DNA from: Pseudomonadota bacterium
GTDB lineage: Bacteria; Pseudomonadota; Gammaproteobacteria; Steroidobacterales; Steroidobacteraceae
DNA: 64,000 bases
Direction: 5' to 3'
Assembly (NCBI GenBank): GCA_023423065.1
Contig: JAFAGC010000003.1
Span: 1 to 64,000 of the forward strand
The notes under the pieces are model-generated. The model had not been told where the DNA came from and ran no database searches. It saw only the letters and a program-made list of their open reading frames with translations. Made by a program: the position numbers and the translations under genes. This document shows positions 35,394-44,547 of the stretch, one piece after another; the stretch's first letter is position 1, and every line of letters begins with the position of its first letter.

Positions 35394-36563
35394 TTACTTT
35401 CCGTTGGCGGCAAGCGAAACGGCCTTCTTCGCCGCGTCGGTGAGATCGGTGGCCGGCGTGATCGCGAGCGCGCTGTGCGCGAGCATCTCGCGTGCCTGAT
35501 CCGCGTTCGTTCCTTCGAGGCGCACCACCACGGGCACGCCCACGCCCACCTGCTTGACCGCGATCATCACGCCCTCGGCGATCAGGTCGCAGCGCACGAT
35601 TCCGCCGAAGATGTTGACGAGGATCGCGCGCACCTTCTTGTTCGACAGAATCAGCTTGAACGCCTCGGTCACGCGCTCGGCCGTGGCGCCACCGCCGACG
35701 TCGAGGAAGTTCGCGGGATTTCCGCCGTGCAGCTTGATCAGGTCCATGGTCGCCATCGCGAGACCGGCGCCGTTCACCATGCAGGCGATGTCGCCGTCGA
35801 GCGAGACGTAGTTGAGATCGTGCTCGGAGGCCTCGCGCTCGATCGGATCTTCCTGCGAGGGGTCGCGATACTCACCGAGCTTCTTCTGGCGGAACATCGC
35901 GTTCGCGTCGATGTTGATCTTCGCATCGAGCGCGACGAGGTCGCCGGACTTCGTGACGATCAGCGGATTCACTTCGAGCAACGCCGCATCACGCTCCAGA
36001 TAGATCCGGTACAGCGCCATCAGGATCTTCTGGAACTGACCGACCTGCGGACCCTTGAAGCCGAGTCCGAATGCAAGCTTTCGGCACTGGTAAGGCTGCA
36101 GTCCCGCCGCGGGATCGATGTCCACGCGCAGGATTTTCTCCGGCTCGTGTTCGGCGACTTCCTCGATGTCCATGCCGCCCGCGGACGAGGCGATGACCGC
36201 GACCCGGCCGCGCTCGCGATTCAGAGTCAGCGAAAGATAGATTTCGCGATCGATCTCAGAGCCCGACTCCACGTAGACCGTCTCGATGGGCAGGCCTTCG
36301 GGGCCGGTTTGCTTCGTGACCAGCCGCTGGCCGAGCATGTCCGCCGTCGCGCTGCGCACGGTATCGAGGTCGCGGGCGAGTTTCACGCCGCCGGCCTTGC
36401 CGCGGCCGCCCGCATGCACCTGCGCCTTGACCACCCAGAGGCTGCCGCCTAACGACTGGGCCGCGGCCACCGCTTCATCGGCGCTGCGCGCCGCCTTGCC
36501 CGCCGGAACGGGAATGCCGAATTCGCGAAAGACTTCTTTCGACTGGTACTCGTGGAGATTCAT
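35394..36563 (-). CDS. sucC: Succinate--CoA ligase [ADP-forming] beta subunit
   Basis: 389 residues, normal length. ATP-grasp fold: MNLHEYQSKEVFREFGIPVP, WVVKAQVHAGGRGKAGGVKL, LLEVNPLIVTKSGDLVALDAKI and the succinate/CoA part FLDVGGGATAERVTEAFK and NIFGGIVRCD. The ATG at 36563 is the universal SucC start; the frame stays open upstream without homology. It is divergent from pilS with 105 bp between. Confidence 0.97.
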   Translation of the reverse strand: MNLHEYQSKEVFREFGIPVPAGKAARSADEAVAAAQSLGGSLWVVKAQVHAGGRGKAGGVKLARDLDTVRSATADMLGQRLVTKQTGPEGLPIETVYVESGSEIDREIYLSLTLNRERGRVAVIASSAGGMDIEEVAEHEPEKILRVDIDPAAGLQPYQCRKLAFGLGFKGPQVGQFQKILMALYRIYLERDAALLEVNPLIVTKSGDLVALDAKINIDANAMFRQKKLGEYRDPSQEDPIEREASEHDLNYVSLDGDIACMVNGAGLAMATMDLIKLHGGNPANFLDVGGGATAERVTEAFKLILSNKKVRAILVNIFGGIVRCDLIAEGVMIAVKQVGVGVPVVVRLEGTNADQAREMLAHSALAITPATDLTDAAKKAVSLAANGK

Positions 36564-36668
36564 CAGACCCCTGGTGAGGATTCGCTGCCTGAAAAGAGGG
36601 GCGGTATTCTGCCAGTTCCGTGGCTTTTCGTGCGCATTCGCCTGCGCTGCTGCTACAGTCACTCCCCG

Positions 36669-38291
36669 ATGACGCTCGTCGCTACTGCGCCCTACGCCCC
36701 GACCGATCTCGCCTGGCGCGTCATTGGGCTGGTCAACCTCTATCGACTGCTGATCCCGCCGGCGCTCTGGCTGCTTTTCTGGTATTTCGAGACCTCGACG
36801 CCGATCGGCTCCGCGCACCCGCACCTCTTCCTCTGGACCTGCCTGGTGTACTTCGCGGCCGGAGTCGCGATCGTCATCGGCGGCCGGCGCCTGCTGCCCA
36901 ATCTGCGTGCAACGACCTTCGTCCACGCGATGGTCGACGCGGTGGCGATAAGTCTCATCATGTTCGCGAGCGGCGGCGTCGCCAGCGGCCTGGGCATCCT
37001 GCTCGTGGTGCCGGTGGGCGCGATGGCCCTGCTCGCCGACAATCGCGACGCCTTTCTTCTCGCGGCGCTGGCCACCATGGCCTTGTTCGCCCAGCAGATC
37101 GCGGGGCACTACCTCGGGACGGCTTCCGCGGATGCCTATCCGACCACCGGGATCATCGGCGGCATCGTGTTCCTGGTCGCGCTGCTCGCCTGGCCGCTGG
37201 CGACCCGGTTGCGCGACACCGAGGCGACCGTGCGCCGCCAGCAGGTGGACCTCGCCAACCTGGCGCAGCTTTCCCAGTACATCGTGCAGCACCTGCGCGA
37301 GAGCATCGTGGTGGTCGACCACGAAAACCGCATCCGCCTGATCAACGAATCCGCCGCGCAGTTGCTCGGCGACAGCCGCGCGTTCCCGGGCGCGCTGCTC
37401 GGCGAAGCCTCTCCGCAGCTCCTCTATCTACTGGAGACCTGGCGGCAGCGTCCGCCCGCGGCCACGACGCCCACGCAGACCTTCATCTCGGACGACGGCG
37501 GCCACGTGATCCAGCCGCATTTCGCCTCGCTCGGCGGCAGCGATCCCGCGCCGGTGATCGTGTTCCTCGAGGACACGGAGTTGCTGGCGGCCAAGATCCA
37601 GCAGTCGAAGCTCGCCGGGCTCGGACGACTTTCGGCCAGCATCGCGCACGAAATCCGCAACCCGGTGGGCGCGATGAGCCACGCCGCGCAGCTGCTGGCC
37701 GAGTCGCCTTCGCTCTCGGACGAGGACAAGCGGCTCACGGAAATCGTGCGCACGAACGGCGACCGCGTGCGGCAGATCATCGAAAACGTGATGTCGATGG
37801 CGCGGCGCGAGAATTCGCGGCCCGAGCGCGTCATCCTTGGCACCTGGCTCACGGGCTTCCGGGACGAGTTCTGCGCCACGATGCAGATCGAACCCGCCCG
37901 GTTCGCGATCTCCTCGCTGCTCGGCGACGTGGAAATCCAGGTCGATCCTTCGCAGCTGCGCCAGATCGTCTGGAACCTGTGCGAGAACGCGGTCAAATAC
38001 GGCGCGAGCAAGGAAGGCGGCGACGCCATCGAGTTGCGGGTCGGCCGCCTCGCGTCCACCGCGCGGCCCTTCCTCGAAGTCGCGGACCGCGGCCCGGGCA
38101 TCGCGCCGCAGCACCGCGACCGGATCTTCGAACCGTTCTTCACCGGCAGCGATCGTGGCACGGGCCTCGGCTTGTTCCTGGCGCGGGAGCTCGCCCAGAC
38201 GAACGGCGCTACGCTTCTATACGAGCCGCGCACCAGCGGCGGCAGCCTGTTCCGCATCGTGTTCCGCGATCCCGAACGCTGGGTGGCGTAA
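36669..38291 (+). CDS. pilS: Type IV pilus sensor histidine kinase PilS
   Basis: 540 residues. Six membrane helices (residues about 20-185) are followed by a PAS domain (ESIVVVDHENRIRLINESAAQLLG, near 215). The kinase has its phospho-acceptor His in LSASIAHEIRNPVGAMSHAAQLL near residue 328 and the ATPase boxes NLCENAVKYG (N), DRGPGIAPQ (G1) and GTGLGLFLARE (G2). It senses pilin level in the membrane and controls PilR. The ATG at 36669 starts ahead of the first helix. pilR follows 21 bp later. Confidence 0.94.
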   Translation: MTLVATAPYAPTDLAWRVIGLVNLYRLLIPPALWLLFWYFETSTPIGSAHPHLFLWTCLVYFAAGVAIVIGGRRLLPNLRATTFVHAMVDAVAISLIMFASGGVASGLGILLVVPVGAMALLADNRDAFLLAALATMALFAQQIAGHYLGTASADAYPTTGIIGGIVFLVALLAWPLATRLRDTEATVRRQQVDLANLAQLSQYIVQHLRESIVVVDHENRIRLINESAAQLLGDSRAFPGALLGEASPQLLYLLETWRQRPPAATTPTQTFISDDGGHVIQPHFASLGGSDPAPVIVFLEDTELLAAKIQQSKLAGLGRLSASIAHEIRNPVGAMSHAAQLLAESPSLSDEDKRLTEIVRTNGDRVRQIIENVMSMARRENSRPERVILGTWLTGFRDEFCATMQIEPARFAISSLLGDVEIQVDPSQLRQIVWNLCENAVKYGASKEGGDAIELRVGRLASTARPFLEVADRGPGIAPQHRDRIFEPFFTGSDRGTGLGLFLARELAQTNGATLLYEPRTSGGSLFRIVFRDPERWVA

Positions 38292-38312
38292 CCTCTCGAT
38301 CGGGGAAGTTTC

Positions 38313-39704
38313 ATGGCGCCGCCGCTCGTACTCGTTGTCGATGATGAACCGGATCTCGTCGAGCTCGTCACGCTCACGCTCCGTCGCATGGATCTCGCGA
38401 CGCAATCCGCGGGAGACGTAGGTACCGCCAAGAAGCTGCTCAAGTCCCAGCGCTTCGACCTGTGCCTCACCGACATGCGATTGCCGGACGGCGACGGACT
38501 CGACCTGCTCGAGTGGATGACCGTGCATTGTCCGGGCGTGCCGTGCGCCGTGATCACCGCGCACGGCAACGTCGAATCCGCGGTGCGTGCGCTCAAGCTC
38601 GGCGCCTTCGATTTCGTGTCGAAGCCGCTCGACCTCGGTGTCCTGAGGCGCATCGTTTCGACGGCACTCAAGCTCTCGCACTCCCCCGACGCCGGCGTTT
38701 CCACGCGCACCGGCACGCAGCTCATCGGCAGCGGACCCTCGATGGACCGGTTGCGCGAAATGATTCTGCGCGTGGCGCGCAGCCAGGCGCCCGTGCACAT
38801 CTCGGGCGAATCGGGCACCGGCAAGGAACTGGTCGCACGCATGATTCATGGTTCGGGTCCGCGCGCGGAAGGGCCGTTCGTGCCGGTCAACTGCGGCGCG
38901 ATTCCGTCCGAGCTCATGGAAAGCGAGCTTTTCGGTCACAAGCGCGGCAGCTTCACGGGCGCGGTGACCGACAAGATCGGTCTCATTCCTTCGGCCGAAG
39001 GCGGCACGTTGTTCCTCGACGAGGTCGCGGATCTGCCACTGCACATGCAGGTCAAGCTGCTGCGCGTGATCCAGGAAAAGACGGTCCGGCCCATCGGCGA
39101 ACAGCGCGAATCGCCCATCGACGTGCGCATCCTGTCGGCCACGCACAAGAACCTCGCCGATCTCGTGGCGCAATCGAAATTCCGCGAGGATCTCTACTAC
39201 CGCATCAACGTCATCGAGCTGCGGGTGCCGCCGCTGCGCGAACGCGCCGAGGACATTCCCGACCTGGCCGACACGATCGTGCGCCGGCTCTCGCGCCGGC
39301 TCGGCATCGAGGCGCCGACGATCACACCCGCCGCGCTCGAAGTCCTCAGGAATTTTCCGTTTCCGGGCAACGTGCGCGAGCTCGAGAACGTGCTCGAACG
39401 CGCGCTCGCGCTCTGCAACGAGGGACGCATCGACGTCGCGGATCTGCAGTTGCGAGCCGTGCCGCGCCCCGAAAACGCCCTGCCCCCGTCCCCCGAGTCG
39501 ATCGCGCAGATGCGGGGCCAGCAACCCGCGCCAGAGGCGCCCGCCGCGACGCCCGCCCTCGGCGATCAGCTCGAGGACGTGGAGCGCGCCGCCATCATCA
39601 AGGCCCTCGAGGCAGCCCGTTACAACAAGACAGCGGCAGCCAAGGCGCTCGGCATGACGTTCCGCGCGCTGCGGTACCGCATCAAGAAGCTCGGAATCGA
39701 GTGA
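38313..39704 (+). CDS. pilR: Sigma-54-dependent response regulator PilR
   Basis: 463 residues. The receiver domain has the phospho-acceptor Asp in LCLTDMRLPDGDGLDLL near residue 54. The AAA+ sigma-54 interaction domain has Walker A GESGTGKELVARMIHG near residue 168, the L1 loop GSFTGAVTDK (Gly-Ser variant of GAFTGA, as in other PilR proteins) and GGTLFLDEVADLP. The C-terminal Fis-type helix-turn-helix is NKTAAAKALGMTFRALRYRIKKL. It should activate the sigma-54 promoter found upstream of pilA. Confidence 0.95.
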   Translation: MAPPLVLVVDDEPDLVELVTLTLRRMDLATQSAGDVGTAKKLLKSQRFDLCLTDMRLPDGDGLDLLEWMTVHCPGVPCAVITAHGNVESAVRALKLGAFDFVSKPLDLGVLRRIVSTALKLSHSPDAGVSTRTGTQLIGSGPSMDRLREMILRVARSQAPVHISGESGTGKELVARMIHGSGPRAEGPFVPVNCGAIPSELMESELFGHKRGSFTGAVTDKIGLIPSAEGGTLFLDEVADLPLHMQVKLLRVIQEKTVRPIGEQRESPIDVRILSATHKNLADLVAQSKFREDLYYRINVIELRVPPLRERAEDIPDLADTIVRRLSRRLGIEAPTITPAALEVLRNFPFPGNVRELENVLERALALCNEGRIDVADLQLRAVPRPENALPPSPESIAQMRGQQPAPEAPAATPALGDQLEDVERAAIIKALEAARYNKTAAAKALGMTFRALRYRIKKLGIE

Positions 39705-39733
39705 CACAAAGTGACGCGCTACGTCACTTTGTG
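39705..39733. promoter_or_regulatory. 12-bp perfect inverted repeat upstream of pilA (candidate PilR site)
   Basis: CACAAAGTGACG (39705-39716) and CGTCACTTTGTG (39722-39733) are perfect inverted copies five bases apart, and GTGAC recurs four times here. The palindrome starts at the first base after the pilR stop, about 125 bp upstream of the sigma-54 promoter, a usual distance for an enhancer-binding protein. With no T-tract, a terminator is less likely. Confidence 0.55.
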
Positions 39734-39844
39734 ACGTGGCTTGGTCGGCGACGTGCGATTCATGCGACAGGACTACGTCAAATCGGCGTGATCGCGACAA
39801 ATATCTGCCTGCAAATCAGCCGGTTGGATTGCTAGCGTCGCCAA

Positions 39845-39860
39845 TGGCACACACCTTGCT
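39845..39860 (+). promoter_or_regulatory. Sigma-54 promoter of pilA
   Basis: TGGCACACACCTTGCT matches the -24/-12 consensus TGGCACG-N4-TTGCW at all but one position, with the GG and GC dinucleotides correctly spaced. Transcription would start near 39871, giving a leader of about 75 nt to the pilA ATG. It fits control by the adjacent PilS/PilR pair. Confidence 0.88.
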
Positions 39861-39944
39861 CTTTCCTTGGCAACTGGCGCCCCGGCGCCCAGTGCGCCGA
39901 ACAGTTTTTGGTCTCAGAAACGTTTCTATCTAGGAGTTCACTCA

Positions 39945-40373
39945 ATGAATAAGATTCAGAAGGGCTTCACGCTCATCGAACTGATGATCGTCGTCGCCAT
40001 CATCGGCATCCTGGCCGCGATCGCCATCCCGGCGTACTCGGACTACACCAAGCGCGCGAAGGTTACGGAACTCGTGACCGCCGGCTCGGCCTGCAAGGCC
40101 TCGGTGTCGGAGTACTTCCAGGCGGAACAGGCTTTCCCGGCGGACATCGGTGACGCCGGCTGCTCGAACACCCCGACGGACAAGATCACTTCGCTCGCCT
40201 TGACGGCCAACACCGGCGTGATCACGGTCACGGCGAACGCCACCGGGGCCGGCGTCGCGGGCACGTACGTACTGACGCCGTCCGAGACGACTGCGAACAG
40301 CGGCGTGCTCGAATGGGACTGCACCGCTTCGACCATCGATGACAAGTACCTGCCGGCGAACTGCCGCAACTAA
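39945..40373 (+). CDS. pilA: Type IV major pilin PilA
   Basis: 142 residues. The short basic leader MNKIQKG is cut before FTLIELMIVVAIIGILAAIAIPAYSDYTKR, with Glu5 present, so PilD would process and methylate it. The globular part has an internal Cys pair (SACKAS; DAGCSN) and a C-terminal Cys pair (WDCTAS; DKYLPANC) forming the D-region loop. ATG 39945 has AGGAG eight bases upstream. It has its own sigma-54 promoter and a strong terminator before pilB, as expected for a highly expressed pilin. Confidence 0.95.
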   Translation: MNKIQKGFTLIELMIVVAIIGILAAIAIPAYSDYTKRAKVTELVTAGSACKASVSEYFQAEQAFPADIGDAGCSNTPTDKITSLALTANTGVITVTANATGAGVAGTYVLTPSETTANSGVLEWDCTASTIDDKYLPANCRN

Positions 40374-40407
40374 GGCTTTCAATGCCTGAAGGCTCGCAAG
40401 AGCCGCC

Positions 40408-40439
40408 GAAAGCCCCTCTCGCGAGGGGCTTTCGCTTTT
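40408..40439 (+). terminator. Rho-independent terminator after pilA
   Basis: GAAAGCCCCTC (40408-40418) and GAGGGGCTTTC (40423-40433) form an 11-bp stem with a TCGC loop, followed by GCTTTTG. It separates the abundant pilA message from pilB. Confidence 0.88.
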
Positions 40440-40577
40440 GGGGCTTCTTCTTTTGGGAGAGGGGTCACGCGAGCCTTCGGTCGCCTATGCGACCATTGGA
40501 GCGAGATTTAACAATTGCCTGCCTGCGGTCCCTGAGTAGACTAGGCCGCAGCGGGTTGGGTCGCTCGCTGTAACCAC

Positions 40578-42323
40578 ATGAACGACAACGCATCTTTAGC
40601 TCTCGGTCAACGCTCGGGGCTCGGCGGTCTGCCGCAGCGCCTCGTGCAGGATGGCGTCGTCGAAGAATCGGCGATGCTCACCGCGCTGCAGTCTGCGAAA
40701 GACCGCAAGTCGAGCTTCGTCACGCAGCTGATCTCCGCGGGGGCCGCGAAGGCGCGCGACATCGCGATCGCGGCGTCCACCGAATTCGGCGTGCCGCTGT
40801 ACGACCTCGACTCCCACCAGGTCGACCTCGACGTCGTCAAGCTGGTGCAGGACAAACTCCTCCAGAAGCACCGGTGCCTGCCGCTGTATCGCCGCGGCAA
40901 GCGCCTGTTCCTCGGCGTCGCGGACCCCACCAACCTTCACGCCATCGACGAGATCAAATTCCAGACCGGCCTCGGCATCGAAGCCATCGTCGTCGAAGAC
41001 GACAAGCTGCAGAAGGCCATCGACAAGGCATCTGAGCAGGCGGAAGCGGCCATGCCGAATCTCGCCGACGACGAGACTGGCTTCGACCTCGAGAACCTCG
41101 ATGTCACCGGTGGCGACGACGATGCCGAAGGCGCGGGAGTCTCGCGCGACGACGTCGAAGACGCGCCGATCGTGCGTTTCGTCAACAAACTACTGCTCGA
41201 CGCGATCCGCCGCGGCGCCTCGGACATCCATTTCGAACCCTACGAAAAGATGTACCGCATCCGCCTGCGCATCGACGGCATCCTGAAGGAAGTCGCGCAG
41301 CCGCCGGTGCAGCTCGCCATGAAGCTCTCGGCGCGCCTCAAGGTCATGTCGCGCCTCGACATCGCCGAACGCCGCGTGCCTCAGGACGGCCGCATCAAGA
41401 TGAAGCTGTCGAAGACTCGCGCGATCGACTTCCGCGTGAGCACCTGCCCGACGCTGTTCGGCGAGAAAATCGTCTGCCGTATTCTCGATCCGTCCTCGGC
41501 GATGCTCGGCATCGACTCGCTGGGTTACGAGCCCTTCCAGCGCGAGCTGTATCTCAAGAACCTCGCGAAGCCGCAGGGCATGATCCTCGTGACCGGACCC
41601 ACAGGCTCCGGCAAGACCGTGTCGCTGTACACGGGCCTGAACATCCTCAACCGCGAAGACACCAACATCTCCACCGCGGAAGACCCCGCGGAAATCAACC
41701 TGCCCGGCGTCAACCAGGTGAACGTGAACCCGAAGGTCGGTCTCACGTTCGCCGCGGCGCTGCGCGCCTTCCTGCGCCAGGATCCGGACGTGGTGATGGT
41801 CGGCGAAATCCGCGACCTCGAGACGGCGGAAATCGCCATCAAGGCGGCGCAGACCGGTCACCTGGTGCTCTCGACGCTGCACACCAACGACGCGCCGCAG
41901 ACGATGACGCGTCTCGTCGACATGGGCGTCAAGCCCTACGCGATCGCCACCTCGGTGAGCCTCATCATCGCGCAACGTCTCGCGCGCCGCCTGTGCTCGC
42001 AGTGTAAGGTGCCGGTCGACATCCCGGCCGAAGCACTGCTCAAGGAAGGTTTCTCGGAGGCCGACGTCAAGGCCGGCATCAAGATCTACGGTGCGAAGGG
42101 CTGCTCGAATTGCAGCGACGGCTACAAGGGCCGTTGCGGCATTTACCAGGTCATGCCCGTTACCGAGGCCATCGGCCGCATCATCATGGAAGGCGGCAAT
42201 GCGATTGACATTGCCGATCAGGCTGCCAAGGAGGGAGTCTGGGATCTGCGTCGTGCAGGACTCGAGAAGGTCAAGCAGGGATTGACCAGCCTCGAGGAAG
42301 TCAACAGCGTCACCATCGAGTAA
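40578..42323 (+). CDS. pilB: Type IV pilus assembly ATPase PilB
   Basis: 581 residues. The cytoplasmic extension ATPase powers pilin polymerisation. The N-terminal MshEN/GspE-II domain (about 20-150) is followed by ASDIHFEPYEKMYRIRLRIDG near residue 215, Walker A ILVTGPTGSGKTVS near residue 335, the Asp box MVGEIRDLETAEIA, the His box GHLVLSTLHTNDAP, and a tetracysteine zinc site (RLCSQCKVP ... GCSNCSDGYKGR). It lies 205 bp after pilA and 20 bp before pilC. Confidence 0.96.
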   Translation: MNDNASLALGQRSGLGGLPQRLVQDGVVEESAMLTALQSAKDRKSSFVTQLISAGAAKARDIAIAASTEFGVPLYDLDSHQVDLDVVKLVQDKLLQKHRCLPLYRRGKRLFLGVADPTNLHAIDEIKFQTGLGIEAIVVEDDKLQKAIDKASEQAEAAMPNLADDETGFDLENLDVTGGDDDAEGAGVSRDDVEDAPIVRFVNKLLLDAIRRGASDIHFEPYEKMYRIRLRIDGILKEVAQPPVQLAMKLSARLKVMSRLDIAERRVPQDGRIKMKLSKTRAIDFRVSTCPTLFGEKIVCRILDPSSAMLGIDSLGYEPFQRELYLKNLAKPQGMILVTGPTGSGKTVSLYTGLNILNREDTNISTAEDPAEINLPGVNQVNVNPKVGLTFAAALRAFLRQDPDVVMVGEIRDLETAEIAIKAAQTGHLVLSTLHTNDAPQTMTRLVDMGVKPYAIATSVSLIIAQRLARRLCSQCKVPVDIPAEALLKEGFSEADVKAGIKIYGAKGCSNCSDGYKGRCGIYQVMPVTEAIGRIIMEGGNAIDIADQAAKEGVWDLRRAGLEKVKQGLTSLEEVNSVTIE

Positions 42324-42343
42324 GCGTCGTCTAAAGGACCAGC

Positions 42344-43582
42344 ATGGCAACCGCAGTAGCAACCACCGGCGGCAAGACAATCAAGCGCGACATCCCCTTC
42401 TCCTGGACCGGAATGGACAAGAAGGGAAATCGGGTCTCGGGCAAGTCGCTCGCGCCCGATGAGAACACGTTGCGCTCGGATCTGCGCCGCCAGGGCATCG
42501 CGGTCAACCGCATCAAGAAGCAGGCGCAGGCTTTCAAGTCCGGCGGCAAGGTCGAGCCGAGCGACATCGCGGTGTTCAGCCGCCAGCTCGCGACGATGCT
42601 CGCCGCGGGTATTCCGCTCGTCCAGTCCTTCGACATCGTCGGCAACGGCAACGAAAAACCCGCGATGCAGAAGCTCATCCTCGACATCAAGGCGGACGTC
42701 GAAGGCGGCACGTCGCTGCACGAGGCGCTGGCCAAACATCCGCTGTATTTCGATGACCTCTACGTGAACCTCGTCGAAGCGGGCGAACAGGCCGGTGCGC
42801 TCGAAAACCTGCTCGACAAGATCGCGACGTACAAGGAAAAGACCGAAGCCCTCAAGAAAAAGGTCAAGAAGGCGCTCTTCTATCCCGCGGCCGTCATGGT
42901 CGTGGCCGTCATCGTCACGGTCATCCTGCTGCTGTTCGTGATTCCGCAGTTCGAGGCGATGTTCAAGGATTTCGGCGCCGACCTGCCGGCCTTCACGCAG
43001 ATGGTCATCGACTTGTCCGCCTGGCTGCAAAGCAGTTGGCACATCTTCTTCGGGACGATCGGCGCCGCCATCTACACGTTCGTCTATTTCAAGAAGCGCT
43101 CGCGTGCGATGCGCGAATATCTCGACCGCATGTCGCTGAAGCTGCCGATCATCGGCCCGATCCTGTACAAGTCCGCGATCGCGCGTTTCTCGCGTACGTT
43201 GGCGACGATGTTCGCCGCCGGCGTGCCCCTGGTCGAAGCTCTCGAGTCCGTCGCCGGCGCAACCGGCAACATCGTGTTCGAGACCGCGGTGCTCAAGATG
43301 CGCGACGAAGTCGCCACCGGCCAGCGCCTGCAGCGCGCGATGGAAAACACCGGCCTGTTCCCGAACATGGTCATCCAGATGATCGCGGTCGGTGAGGAAG
43401 CCGGCGCGCTCGACACCATGTCAGGCAAGGTCGCGACGTTCTATGAAGCGGAAGTCGACAACGCGGTGGACAGCATGTCGTCGCTGCTCGAGCCGCTCAT
43501 CATGGCGATCCTGGGCGTGCTCGTCGGTGGCCTGGTCATCGCGATGTACCTCCCGATCTTCAAGCTGGGCTCCGTGGTCTGA
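42344..43582 (+). CDS. pilC: Type IV pilus inner membrane platform protein PilC
   Basis: 412 residues with two T2SSF domains (about 75-200 and 275-400). Signatures are FSRQLATMLAAGIPLVQSFDI and FSRTLATMFAAGVPLVEALESV, and membrane helices lie after each (VMVVAVIVTVILLLFVIPQF; the C-terminal EPLIMAILGVLVGGLVIAMYLP). It couples PilB and PilT to pilin assembly. It lies between pilB and pilD in the conserved order. Confidence 0.96.
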   Translation: MATAVATTGGKTIKRDIPFSWTGMDKKGNRVSGKSLAPDENTLRSDLRRQGIAVNRIKKQAQAFKSGGKVEPSDIAVFSRQLATMLAAGIPLVQSFDIVGNGNEKPAMQKLILDIKADVEGGTSLHEALAKHPLYFDDLYVNLVEAGEQAGALENLLDKIATYKEKTEALKKKVKKALFYPAAVMVVAVIVTVILLLFVIPQFEAMFKDFGADLPAFTQMVIDLSAWLQSSWHIFFGTIGAAIYTFVYFKKRSRAMREYLDRMSLKLPIIGPILYKSAIARFSRTLATMFAAGVPLVEALESVAGATGNIVFETAVLKMRDEVATGQRLQRAMENTGLFPNMVIQMIAVGEEAGALDTMSGKVATFYEAEVDNAVDSMSSLLEPLIMAILGVLVGGLVIAMYLPIFKLGSVV

Positions 43583-43612
43583 TCCACACCGCCTCGTAAC
43601 GGAAAAGCAATC

Positions 43613-43640
43613 GAAACGCCGCGCTCGTCCGCGGCGTTTC
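43613..43640. terminator. Hairpin between pilC and pilD
   Basis: GAAACGCCGCG (43613-43623) and CGCGGCGTTTC (43630-43640) form an 11-bp stem with a 6-base loop, then CTTATG. It sits 14 bp before pilD. The T-tract is weak, so it may attenuate rather than end transcription. Confidence 0.6.
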
Positions 43641-43653
43641 CTTATGAGCAATC

Positions 43654-44544
43654 ATGGAACTCCTCGACACACTCGCCAGCAATCCGGGACTGTACATCGC
43701 CGTCTGTGGTGCGCTCGGCCTGCTGATCGGCAGCTTCCTCAACGTGGTCATCCTTCGCGTTCCGGTGATGATGGACAACGCGCTGCGGGCGGAATGCGCG
43801 CAGCTCTCCGGAACCGAGGCAACCGCGCCCGCTCCCTTTAACCTCGTCACGCCGCGCTCGGCCTGCCCGAAGTGCCAGGCGCCGATCACGGCGCTGCAGA
43901 ACGTTCCCGTCGTGAGCTGGCTCGTCCTGGGCGGCAAGTGCGCGAACTGCAAGGCGCCGATCTCGAAGCGTTATCCGCTGGTCGAGCTCGCGACCGGCAT
44001 CCTGTCCGCGTTCATTGCCTGGCGATTCGGCTTCGGCGTCGCCGGCTTCGCCGCGCTGCTGTTCACCTGGTTCCTGATCGCGCTGACGATGATCGACTTC
44101 GACACGCAGTACCTGCCCGACCAGCTCACGTACCCACTGCTGTGGCTCGGGTTGCTCCTGAGCCTGTGGCATCCCGTGTGGGCCGAGGGCGCGGAACCCA
44201 TCGGTCCGCGCGACAGCATCATCGGCGCGGCCGCCGGGTATCTGAGCCTGTGGAGCGTGTACTGGCTGTTCAAGCTGGTCACGGGCAAGGAAGGCATGGG
44301 CTACGGCGATTTCAAGCTCTTCGCCGCGCTCGGTGCGTGGATGGGCTGGAAGATGCTGCTGCCGATCATCGTGTTCGCGTCGGGCGTGGGCGCCGTGATC
44401 GGCGTCGTCGTCATGATCCGCCAGCGCCGCGGCAAGGACACGCAGATCGCGTTCGGCCCGTTCCTGGCCATCGCCGGGTGGCTCGCGCTCGTCATCGGCC
44501 ACCAGGTCATCGAGCGGTACCTCGACCTGTTCGCGGCCGACTGA
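43654..44544 (+). CDS. pilD: Prepilin peptidase / N-methyltransferase PilD
   Basis: 296 residues, polytopic. The N-terminal methyltransferase part has the two CxxC zinc motifs CPKCQAPITALQNVPVVSW and CANCKAPIS (near residues 70 and 95). The aspartyl protease residues are in MIDFDTQYLPDQLTYPLLW and GYGDFKLFAALGAWMG. It cleaves the PilA leader and methylates the new Phe. It is followed 3 bp later by coaE, the usual pilD-coaE pairing. Confidence 0.96.
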   Translation: MELLDTLASNPGLYIAVCGALGLLIGSFLNVVILRVPVMMDNALRAECAQLSGTEATAPAPFNLVTPRSACPKCQAPITALQNVPVVSWLVLGGKCANCKAPISKRYPLVELATGILSAFIAWRFGFGVAGFAALLFTWFLIALTMIDFDTQYLPDQLTYPLLWLGLLLSLWHPVWAEGAEPIGPRDSIIGAAAGYLSLWSVYWLFKLVTGKEGMGYGDFKLFAALGAWMGWKMLLPIIVFASGVGAVIGVVVMIRQRRGKDTQIAFGPFLAIAGWLALVIGHQVIERYLDLFAAD

Positions 44545-44547
44545 GCC

